NCBI GenBank assembly: GCA_028565715.1
Contig: JAOXYC010180912.1
Coordinates: 1-18,981 of the forward strand
DNA length: 18,981 nt
Direction of reading: 5' to 3'
DNA from: Phoronis pallida
Lineage: Eukaryota > Phoronida > Phoronidae
The notes under the pieces are model-generated. The model was not told the origin of the DNA. It did not search any database and was given only the letters and a program-made list of their open reading frames with translations. A program made the position numbers and the translations under genes. Positions within the stretch are counted from its first letter, which is position 1; each line of letters opens with the position of its first letter. Below are positions 1 to 12,000 of this stretch, piece after piece.

Positions 1-1
1 C

Positions 2-70
2 ATGGCAACAGATGCTGCAATTAATGAACAAAAAACTGTGTTAGCAAGAGTCGAAGACTTGCCATCATGG
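2..70 (+). CDS. ESYT: ESYT exon 1 in window (partial): linker before SMP domain
   Basis: Encodes 23 residues ending ILARVEDLPSW-like (here VLARVEDLPSW), the stretch that in E-Syts runs into the SMP domain (family pattern LP-A/S-WV-FPD). The donor TGG|GTGAGT at 71 is strong and phase 0. The ATG at 2 is probably internal: the frame is open to the window edge, and E-Syts have a membrane hairpin upstream of this point. Continuing past 70 gives a sequence unlike the family. Confidence 0.85.
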
Positions 71-3000
71 GTGAGTTTACATGAAATTGAAAGGCTCGCT
101 GCGAGGGCCAAGTTCCAAGTTCTCGGGCCAAGTCTCGGGAATCTACCCCAGGCCTTGGTAACAACAAGGACACGGGTCACATAACCAAGCACACGGTTTT
201 CAAATGTCTCAAACTGCGGCAACAAACCTGGGAACGGACCACAAAACTAGGCACACAGACCCAAATACAGGGTACACATCCAAAATACTGGGTTCACGGA
301 CATACTACCGGGCCCGCGGACAATACGGTACTCTGTCCGTGTGGCGTGTGCCTGTTTTTTTGTCTGGTATTTTGTGGGTGTGTGTACCTGGTTTTTGGGT
401 CCGTGTGCCTAGTTTTTTGGTCCGTTAGCTCAGTTTGAAATCTGTGTGCCCAGTTGAATGGCCTGTGTCCGTTGTTGTTACCAAGGCCTGTACCCAGATG
501 TGCACACCCCCTAACCTGCTTGCCCAGGCCAGTGAGGGCAATGCTAAGCAAGCAGCAAAGACATAGTAATTTGTACCTGCATTGTTTCTGTGAACACATT
601 CTTCATATGTTCCCAGGAGCACTGTCTGTCTGAGTGATGAAAACAAATTTTTTACGAGAACTAGAAAATTTTGACTTAAAGTTACACATCGCTACTTCAG
701 ATGTGAAATCATCAACCATTGAATGAGGTCAATTGCGTTGGAATTGTTGTTACAAATTGCATCCTTACATTCATTGGAACGAATAACTCCCCTCGCTTCT
801 TCCAGAAATCTCTATAAAGGCGGCCTATGTGACTTGATGAAATATCTTGCGGGTGACAAGATAACTGCGATCAACTGTAACATATTACCTTTGTGTTTTC
901 GATAAAGAATGAAGGTAGAAACACATATTGCCACAACGAAAAATGATCAAACTGTGTTAAAGAAACGGATAAAAACGCCGTATTTCAATTATTGATAATT
1001 CGACATTCGTAATTAGCGATGTACTACTTTAATACAAAAACTAAAAAAGCTTTGCTAAATATGATATTGAAACAAAGTTGGGCTAAATATGAAATCTGAA
1101 AAAATTGGGCCTAATATGTAGGCCTACCGTAACTACAAAAGTTGGACTATAAATAGGAAATGTTAAAAAAATTGAGCTAAATGTGAAAATTAAAAAAGTA
1201 GCATTTTCAAAATCATATAAAAATGGGTTTAATGCATTCCTGGAAGCTGTGTGGCTGGGACCAAATATACAATTGCTTGTAAGTTTGCCTAAATTCTGTT
1301 TGAATTTGATGCTCAGCCCCCGGGGCTCAGCCACTGAGTTGTTTTAACAAATTCCTCACTTTCATTTCTTTCAAGTATTTTTAATTCATAGACGATATGT
1401 TTGAACAATATCTATATTTGCATGTCAATGACTGAGTGTTTGCAAGCTAATCCTTACTCCAATTGACATGTAGTCATGTTTTGTTGACAATAACTGGGGT
1501 AGGTGTACATATCAAATCTTAGGGTCAAATCACAAAGTTATCAGTAAACATTGAGGTGGGTGGGAGGAGGGGAGTGCCTGTGAATGAAGTGCATGGTCTC
1601 AAATTTAATTAAAAATTTTCAAAAAACAACAACGATGTTACTTGATTGTTTTTTTCTTAATTAATCTCCTATTCAAATCCTCGACAATTTTTTTATACCA
1701 CAACGATAAGGGAAGGAAAGAACTGTATTCTATGAAAGTAGATCACAAAGATCATTTTGAACACAAAGCGTTTTTTGACAGCAAAACAATCTAATTTGCG
1801 CGTGTTTACGTGCAGACAGAATGCGACGCCTTAATTTTGCAAAAAAACAAAACGCCTTGGGTCCCACTAGGCGCAGCGCCAGCTATTGGCTGCACGGAGT
1901 CTAATTCAATTCAGTTTGAAGTGATGAACAACACGGGGGCCCAATTTTCCTTTTAGTAATTATTTGTCTGTTTTCGTTCATGACAACCATGTACAAGCCA
2001 AATCTTGCATTGTATGATAAACTTTTAATGCCAGACTGTGATATTGCCCCTAGGCTTACAAAACATGTTGTTAAAATTTGAGAATTTAATTCATAATGGT
2101 TAAACAGGTCATTTTTAGTTCAGACACATTATCACTTGGTATCACTCAAAGTTTATTTGGATTTTGTTATATAGAAATGTGGTAACTCTGAAAAGGATCA
2201 GACTTGAATTAGAATCTTTAATGGTTTGTCGGTTCAAAATTATAAAATAATTTAAAATGTACTTTGGTCACACAAAACCAGACATATCTGCATGCATAAT
2301 TGTAAATCAGACTTGCTTCTGGGAATAACAACCAAAGGTGTCTCATTATATGTAAACCTTGACAGTAAATTACCGTAAAGTAAAACACATTTCAATTTTC
2401 ACTACTATAATCATGAAAAAAAAAACATTTAAATACAAATATGTCCTTTATGACAAATAAAACTAATTTTCCACACTCATTTGCCCAAAACATACAGAAA
2501 TGACTCTATGTACTCCCATCAAAATCAGACAAAAACACTTTTAACTAGTCTAACCTAATAGGAGAAGACATGTTTTCATTAGACAGTCATTCCCACCCTG
2601 ATGTTTATCAATCAACCTGAACAGTAGGAGATGTCTGAGCTGATATCATGTATTGGGTGGGTAAAAAACATTCCAAATTAAACATCAAATATCTCCTTTA
2701 AATTAAAACTGCTCAGCCATTAACTGAATTGCCATTTGTACATGTATTATAAAGTTGCCAGCAAAAAAAAACTATGTTTCAACAAAAATTTTTTTCAAAA
2801 AGTGTAGGTGCTAAAATTGTATTATTTGCACATTGGGCTAAATCAATTGTTCCTATAATTTTTACTAAGAACGAACAAGATCTTCAAAATATATGTCTGC
2901 CAGTGAACGATGATTTTCCATCTTCAGATGCAATTAATCCTCAGTGCAAATGTGAACCAACTTGTGAGAGATGACTTGTGAATGTTTTAATCCCACCCCA

Positions 3001-6000
3001 TACAGTACTGAGAATACATGACTTGATGAACAGACATTTAATGTACACTTCCTTCATCCATCTGTCTATTTTTATGACTTCTGTCAGTTACAACCGTACC
3101 TGTGAAAGGTGAAAACTGGCTTGACTAGCTGAAACCAGTTGTTGAAGTTACTCTAAATGGTTTTGAGGTTAATGACATGGCGACGAAATTAAAAAATCTC
3201 ATGACAATGATAATTATACCACCATAATCCTTTCTGATGAAAATTGACTTCTTACATAATTAATCAATATTATTGGAACAGTTGCCTGGGCTTTTATTAA
3301 AATTTATTTTGCAGCATATGAGGGCTATGCAACTGAACATCAAGTTGTTTGACAACATGAATAAAGTCAATATTAAAAAAGTTTTTATGGAGATTAAAAC
3401 TGTTTTTGAAAACAAATGTTTGAAAGATTAAAAAGAGGTAATAACTTTTAAGTTTTTGTCAGCACTTGCCAGTTTAAAAACTGGCAAGTACTGACAAAAC
3501 TGTTAAAAATTAAAAATATTTTTTATTTTGAAGTCATCTCTGAAAACAGAAATTCGAGTTTCACAGAAAGCAAAATAGGTCTTGAAAATTGAATTCGAGT
3601 TTCAAATAAAGCATAGTTCCTGAAACGAGCAATTACACACGACAGAGCAGTGACAGTTACTGTCTAGCCCGGCTGTCTAGTACCTGAATTCTAATGCAGT
3701 TTCACATAAGAAACCCCTCTTGTACACTATGATCTATTATTCTCCTGATTACATTGATAGAGCTCTTCTACAAGGTGATATTCAGTTTAAATTCCACCCA
3801 TTGTTAAACTCAGACAGTATCTAGGCCTCATTGAAATCAACAGGTGACCTAAATAGCCTCACTACACAATACAGTTATGTCACATTTCCAAGTCCTTCTG
3901 AAATGTAAATATACTTAATGCTTATCAAAACATTTACACTGTGCAGTGATGTTAATTGGCTTGATCAGTGAGTCGGATTGAATGATGTTTCAAGAATGAT
4001 TTTTATGGCTTGGCCTTAATTTTGTCCGTTTTTTGCAAACTTTAATGTATACCATGTTTATTTCATTTAGATAAAAAAACAGTAGCTTGACTGGTTTTTA
4101 ACTCGGTAACATAAACATGTTTTTAAGAGAAAAATACAGGTGGGAAAAGCCACAGTGAAAATTAAGATTGCAAAATGTTACAGCAATTAGTAAATTTTTT
4201 ATAATGGTGCATACAATTTCATTTTATATCAGAAAAATTCGTTGAATATTAGGAAATGGGATTTGGAGACAAAAGTTTTAATCATGTGATTTCAAAATAT
4301 ATATTTGAATAATAAATGGGTTCGATTCCCATGACGGGTCAGAACATTTTTCAGATTCCAAAATGTATATTTCTTATTTACAGGTTGTTTTCCCTGATGT
4401 TGAACGAACAGAATGGGTGAACAAGGCAAGTACTTTTGTTGAAAAATGCTCCTACTTCAACTTATTTAAAAGGCTAAATTAATCATAGACTTAATGATTA
4501 TGTGTCATTGATTGTGATGTTAATTTTATATGTTTTGTTTTTAAGCTATTGTGCCTTTTCATCAGTTTTTTAATTGTAACGTCTGTCCCAGAACATTATG
4601 ACCATCCAGAAAAAATGACTTGTTACTTTAATATACCGTACACACCCGGGTATAAGCCCACCGTCAGGTATAAGCCCACCCCTGGTTTTAATGAAATCTC
4701 AATTTTGTGCTAACACTAAAACGCATGTAAAATCACACTCAGGTATAAGATTTGGCATTCCCAATCTATAAGCCCATGGGCTTATACCACGGTGTGTACG
4801 GTAATATTAAGACACCAATTTGTGATGTAAAGCACAACAGTGCCGCTTTTCTTCAGAAGTATTCTATTCTGTACAACAACAATAATAAAAGATGATGCAT
4901 GGTATTTCAGGTCATCTCCCAGATGTGGCCGTATATCGGGGATTATGTAGAAGAGTTGTTAAAATCATCCGTTGAAACAAAACTCAAGGCTTCCCTTCCC
5001 TCTGCACTCAAGTCTTTCAAGTTTGAACGCGTTGACCTGGGCGATATTGTAAGTTGATTTCTTACTAATATTTTTTCCTTTTCTTATTTGCAATTTGAAA
5101 AACAGCTGATCATATTTTTAGTAAGTGATTCGTAAAAAAGTCTCCCATACGCTGTATGTAAACTATGTTTTTTAAAATATTCAGTTTAAGTTATTTTTTG
5201 TTTGACCTAGGTCTACTCAGTTCATCTTTATTGACAAAATTTCCATTTTTGTAGGCTCCAAGAATTGGTGGAGTTAAAGTCTATACAGATCGTGTCCGGC
5301 GAAATGAGATTGTACTTGATATGGAATTATTGTAAGTAGCTTTATATTTTCTTAAATTTAACAGATAAATGCATCATTTGATTACATTATTGCTTGTGCC
5401 GACTGATGTCTTTTGCTAAGTTTCCGACTATCAGTGGCGGATCCAGGGGGGCCCTCCTTACACGAAATCCGTCCCTGACTATTTTAGTTTGGATAAAGTA
5501 ATATCTCTGAAACAATATCCCTTAAACTGAAGATACAAAAAAGTTTAGGCTGGCAGAGAAATGTCACAAGGCGATGACTTTTCCAAAATGCGACTTATGA
5601 GAGGTAAATTTAATGTGATTTATGCATTTTGGACTGGGAAAGGGTGACGACTGATGCAAGGTGACGACTTATTTGAAACTTAATGGGATTTTGAGTGCCA
5701 ATGTTATTACCGTATAACCCCGCAAATGAGCGCATGCGCCTATACGTGAATACGCGCTTATACGCGGAACCTATAGGCCCATGCGCCTATTTTGCAAGAA
5801 ATTTGTTTAAAGCAAGTGTTGAAATTACCATGCAAAAAGTGCGCTTATATCCGGAGCGCCCGGTTAACATGGGCCTAATCGCGGAACCTTTAGCCTCATG
5901 TGCTCATTTTGCTCGATTTTGAATTTACAAGTTTTGAGAGCAAAATGCATTATTTCGCATATAGGCGCATGCGCTCAATTGCGGGGTTATACGGTACAGG

Positions 6001-9000
6001 TCTGATAGTTATTTAACAACACATTTTTCAGTTTTGTCGGTGATGCTGATATCCGAGTGTCATTGAAAAGCTGGTATAAAAGATTTCAATCAAATGTTGC
6101 AATCACATAAAGCCATGACAGTTATGTAATCACCCATACTCAAATTGCTCTAATATATAATATTAATAATAATAATAATAATAATTTTTTCATTTATTTC
6201 AGTTATGCTGGTGATGCTGACATCCGAGTGTCGGTGAAACGTGGTAAAGCTGGTATAAAGGATGTCCAGGTCCATGGGACATTGAGAGTTATCATGAAAC
6301 CACTCATGCCAAAAATACCTCTTGTTGGTGGTCTCCAAGTGTTCTTCCTTTCTAAACCGGTAAAGCTTATAAGTGTAGATTTTGATACTAAGACAGAAAA
6401 ATTAGGAACTGGGCTCAATTCTCAGACCAGTTTCAAATTTTTATGTCTTTTCGAATTTCACTTTCAGCCAGTAAAAGCCTTTATTTATTTGTATTGTTAT
6501 AGTATAGATTCAAAAATAAAAGTATAACCAGTTGATCACCAGAACACTGAGTGAATTTTTTTTATTGAAACTGGCATTTTCCTGTCATTTACTAAATAAA
6601 AAACACAAACATTTTGCATATTCAACTCTGAAAGATGACAGCTGAAAATGAACCAGCAAAACCTTTAATATTCTTATTATAGACGAATATTCTTTTGACA
6701 AAATTGATCTCAAATTATATAATATTCCTTTTTAAAAAGCGTTTTTTGTCATTATTGCAGACCATTGACTTCAACCTGACAGACTTAGCCAATGCCTTTG
6801 ACATCCCGGGCCTGAGTGACAGTCTTCATGCCATCATTCGCGATCAAGTCGCCGCCTACATGGTCTTGCCAAACAGGATTCCTGTACAGATTTCGTCCGA
6901 TGTCAACTATTCTGATCTCAAATACCCAATGCCAACGGTTTGTAAACATTTCCCTGGTTGAACTGGAAAAAGTGGGAAAGAGGGGCATTTAAAAATACTA
7001 TTTGGGGTTTTGGGCAAAATATCTGTTTCGAAACATTTATGGTATAAGTTCTGATTTTAGTTTTGCGCCTTTGCAGTTTATTTTCTTAGAAGAGTTGCTT
7101 AGTGCCCACTCACCACTTATTTAAAGTGGGATGGGTACTAGGTTGTATAGGACATCTGGGGGTCTGAAATCGATTTATGCAAATTTCCTTCACACCACCT
7201 GACAACTGTTACATTACTATTTATTATTATTAAAAATGCTTCTATTGTGCAGTTATCAAAAATATCACTGTGCTTTACAATGGCACAATATTAAAAAGAG
7301 ATTTTAAAAACAGTTTAAAATGATCAACACTTATAAGTTGAAGCTGACAGATGCTTCCATGCATATGAAATATAAAAGTGATATTAAAATTTCAAACATG
7401 CAATATTCAAATTGATTTAAAAAAACATCTTCGACCTATCATAGTAAAATCTGTTTACCCTTCAAAGGCTGGCAGTTCACAATATAGAATACAGACATAT
7501 ATCACATTGTAATCATATCACCTTTTTCTTGCAATGTAAAATAGTAAAAATCAGTTTGTAATAATGTGTTATGTGTTTCAGGGTGTTCTCCGTCTAAACA
7601 TAGTGCAAGCTAAAGATCTCAAGTCAACAGACATCAACATGTTCTCCAAGAACTCATCAGATCCTTATGTCATGACTTACAGTTAGTAACCAATATCATT
7701 TTTATGCGTCCACTTGTGGACGCATATTGTAGGCAGCCTGTCCATATGTCCGTCCGTTCAACTTTGCTTGTTCGCACTTTTTCTCGAAAACCGCTCAACG
7801 GATTTTGACGAAACCTGGCACACATGTTCCTTAGGTCAATGCGCCAGCACCAGTCGCTTTTCGGGTCGACACATCTACCTTAAGTCCCCCTGGTGGCAGA
7901 ATTATTTTGGAAATTGACAATTGCTTGTTCACACTTTTTCTCGAAAACCGCACAGCGGATTTTGACGAAACTTGGCACTCATGTTCATTAGGTCAATGCG
8001 CCGGCACTAGTCGCTTTTCGGGTCATCACATCTACCCTAACTCCCCCTGGTGGCAGAATTAGTTCGTATATTGACAATTGCTTGTTCACACTTTTTCTCG
8101 AAAACCGCTCAACGGATTTTGACGAAACTTGGCACACATGTTTATTAGATCAATGTGCCAACACCAGTTGCTTTTCGGGTCGTCACTTCTACCCTAACTC
8201 TCCCTGGTGTCAGAATTAGTTTGTAAATCAACAATTGCTTGTTCACACTTTTTCTCAAAAACGGCTCAACGGATTTTGACCAAACTTAGTACACATGTTC
8301 CTTAGGTCAATGCGCCGGCACCAGTTTCTTTTCGGGTAGTCAGGTCTACCCTAACTCCCCCTGGTGGTAGAATTAGTTCGGAAATCGACAATTGCTTGTT
8401 CACACTTTTTCTCCAAAACCGCTCAACAGATTTTTAAGAAACTTAACACACATATTCATTAGGTCAATGCGCCGGCATCAGTCGCTTTTTGGGTTGTCAT
8501 GTCTACCCTAACTCCCCCTGGTGGCAGAATTAGTTTAAAAAATCGACAATTGCTTGTTCACACCTTTTCCCGAAAACCGCTCAACGGATTTTGACCAAAC
8601 TTAGTACACATGTTCCTTAGGTCAATGCACCAGCACCAGTCCTTTTCGGGTTGTCAGGTTCACCCTAACTCCCCCTGGTGGCAGAATTAGTTCAGAAATC
8701 GACAACTGCTTGTTCACACTTTTTCTTGAAAACCGCTCAACGGATTTTGGCAAAACTTGGCACACATGTTCCTTAGGTCAATGCACCAGCACCAGTCGCT
8801 TTTTGGCTAGACACGTCTACCATAACTCCACCTGTTGGCAGAATTATTTCGGAAATCAACAATTGCTTGTTCACACTTTTCTTTGAAAACTTCTTGACCA
8901 ATGTTGATAAACCTTGGCGAAAACGTACCTTCTGACAATGCCCCAGCACCAGTTGCTTTTCGGGTCGTCACGTTCACTCTAACTCCCCCTGGTGGCAGAA

Positions 9001-12000
9001 TTGGTTCATACATTGACAATAGCTTGTTTACCTTTTATTGAAAAATGCCTGACGGATTTCGATGAAACTTGGCACGCAGGTACCTTTTGACAATGCGCCG
9101 ACATGTCACTTTTCGGGTCGTGATGTCTACCTCAACTCCCCTGGTGGTAGAATTAGTTTGGAAACCAACAATTGTTTGTTCGACATCAATTTCATAAACA
9201 TTGCGTTGCACTTGCCGTGGACGCATTTGTTTAGCGTAGGTATTTTGTTGATATGTTTAATATGCTCTTGTATGATTGTTATATCCAACAAATATTATTT
9301 CATTACATATTAAAATAATCTGAAACAACCAGCCCATGGTTTAACTCTCAACCAGAGCAAAGCTTAAAGATTCTGTCTCCTTGTTGGTCCGGATCTAGGG
9401 TCAAAATTCAAATCAAATTTTGTGTACGAGTCCTTTGATGAACTAAACTAACTTGCATCTGAGTCAAAAAAATCTGTAAGGGGTGATTTGAGAGCTTTTT
9501 ATCTGAAAAAGGTCACACCTTACTCTTAAGAGTAGGTTAAAATCGGGCACAAAAGCTCTCAAATCACCCCTCTGCAGATTTTTTGGAATTTTTTTACTCA
9601 GATGCAAGTAATTTATGTTCAACGAGGGACTCACTTGTACACAACATTTCTAGTTAATTTGCGATTTGACCCCAGATTGGGACCAATGAGGAGACAGTAT
9701 CGTTAAAGAATGGTTATTTTGATTGTTGCATAATGTTAAAAGCATCATGCAACAATCAAACTAACCATTCTGCTAGCGAAACAAACATATGACTTGTGTT
9801 AAAGACTGAACTATAAAAGGTTTAAACAACACCAAATAAAAAGAAAATACATGAACAAAGTTCACTCTTGATTCATGATTTCAAATATGTTGAATTTAAA
9901 GTTTATTATTTTGTAGATTTTTATTTTAAATGTTTCTTTTACTTTTCAGTTGGAAACCAAACTTTTCGAACAAAAACAGTCAAGTCAAATGTTAATCCAT
10001 TTTGGAATGAATATTATGAGGTAGGACTTTTGAAAATAGAATATTGAAAACTATACTACTATGTTTTATTTTCATGCTTCGTTGAATATTTAAAAAACAA
10101 GAACGTTTTGATTTAACGTAAGTGTGAACCTTGCGATTTAGGCCATTTTTGTCACTTTTCGAACATAGATTTCTCAGAATTGAGTGGTTGAATCTTCATG
10201 AAAATTTGAAGGTAGACACTTTAGCCTTATTGGAAGGGAAACGGGTCTCAGATTTTTGATTAACCCCTCCATGGCTGAGCTATACTACTTCAAAAATGAA
10301 AACTTTCAGAAAAATTATTTTTTGGAATTTTCCAAAACTGAAAATTAAAAAAATATTTTGAGACCCGTTTCCCTTCAAAACATCAATTAGACTATATTCA
10401 AATAAAAACCATGACCATTTAGTACACATTGTTCCCTAAATCCTTGTTAAAAAAATAAATTGATTTTTTTTAAGAAAATTACCAAATTTGAAATTGACAA
10501 ATTTGATGGTTGCCAATATGTTCTAAATTTATCCACCTTTCAGAAAATATATACTCTTATGGGCAAAAAATAAACAGTATTTTCTGTATGTCATGAAAAC
10601 TGACCCCTAGTCATCAAGGTTCACACTTACGTTAAATGGTATATAAATTTGTTGGATTTATTTACTGTATTTATGTTGTTTTTTGATTATTGATTCTGGC
10701 CATCCCGTTTGATTTTGCATTGTACACTTTGCAGTCACCAGTCATCACAATGGTTTTCTACACACTCAATTTACTTCAAAACAGAATATGGATGGTGCTT
10801 TGTACTTGCAGTGCATGTAGTTAAAGTGCAAGTCATATTGTTTTGAAGTAAATTCCCCATGTTGAAAGCATCAGTGACTATAAATATGGCAGAATTAAAG
10901 AAGCCCTATTGCAAACTAGAGAAAGTGATATTTTTCTAACAATTAAATTAATTTTTTGCTTATATTCTCAAAAGGCTGTCGTGGACCAGAAAACTGGGCA
11001 GAATATTGATATTGAGGTTTATGATGATGACAACGCTTCTAAAGATGATGAACTTGGAAGGTAAGTGTTTTTGTGTATCCATAGCAACTACATGACTTTG
11101 TATGGTCGTAGTAGATCAACTGTGTTTACCTACCTTTCTGTAACTATGGTAACAAATCAATGTGATAAGATTTGAAAGACAGAAAAATTTGCAACTCAAA
11201 TGGGAATTGAACCTAGGTCTCCTGTTTGCCGTCCAGATACTCTACCAACTGAGCTTAATCCAGTCCCTAGTATTTTTTCGGTAATTTTTCAAAATTGGTG
11301 CAGGAAATACTAGAGCTAAGTAGCTCATTTGGTGGACCATCAGGTCCTGCAAGCAGGAGTCCTGGGTACAATTTCCAGCCAAATTCCAAATGTTTCCGTC
11401 CTCAAATTTTATTTCTGTAGCGTTACACACAATTAAAACCAGAAAGCTGGCTACTAATTTCTGTATATAAATGTTAGTTTTTTTGTTTCATCCTATAAAT
11501 ATCCAAAAATCTAACTACAAAATTTGTTTAGCACCTCAGTCTGCTGTTGTTATAAGTGCCTAGCATCATTATTGACAGATGATTCAGTAAGTTATTGAAG
11601 ACTTATTGTGCTGGCGTTATTTATAAATTATGTTATTTGTGATTCTAGTGTGAGTGTTGAGATTTCAAGTGTTGCTGGTAAACAGTGTGTAGACAGGGTA
11701 AGTGTTGTTTTAATAGCGTTTCGTCGTTTTAAGGAGGACATCGCGATTGTTTGTTCTATGGGATGGTTGACAACGTTAGCATTATGGTATACAAACCAAT
11801 TTTGGATTTTAAGTCAACAATTCTTTTTTGTTATTCTTTAAAAACTTGTGACGTTACATCCAGTCATTGCATAGCCCATTACATTAGAAAACTCTCATTT
11901 TCTCAAATAATGTCATGATTTGTATTCCAAACAAGAAAACTGCCAAATATATCTATTAAAAGCAGGGATCCCTGTTTATTATCTTTTTGACATTAATATA

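Larger units (their letters stand above)
71..4383 (+). other. Intron 1 (4.3 kb), no other gene seen
   Basis: Holds a foldback repeat (149-490), degenerate short repeats (~1052-1205), a 23-bp palindrome (3452-3500), a ~41-bp direct duplication (~3539-3620) and a SINE tail (4315-4360). The stretches 500-1050, 1340-3450 and 3620-4310 are plain AT-rich sequence where I recognise nothing. Short open frames at 723-905 and 2774-2974 show no family resemblance and no splice context. Confidence 0.7.

Noticed and set aside
2-4. ATG at position 2 as the true start of the protein
   Set aside because: The frame is open to the window edge, and E-Syts need an upstream membrane hairpin. The Met is best read as internal.
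2774-2974. 66-codon open frame in intron 1 with a Cys-rich end
   Set aside because: No family resemblance, no acceptor/donor pair in frame with exons 1 and 2, and low-GC background where such frames arise by chance.
5695-5922. 75-codon open frame on the + strand
   Set aside because: Lies inside the inverted-repeat element 5708-5996; its sequence reflects the repeat's GC-rich subunits.
7705-9225. CRISPR-like array
   Set aside because: The whole 157-bp unit is repeated without unique spacers, and the context is a spliced animal gene.
7714-9313. Open frames on both strands within the 157-bp repeat region
   Set aside because: They are by-products of a tandem repeat whose period is not a multiple of three. 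No protein-family signal or splice context.
11185-11260. A functional tRNA gene on the minus strand
   Set aside because: The A and B boxes are recognisable, but the acceptor stem and anticodon arm do not pair properly and the copy belongs to a repeat also seen at 12235.
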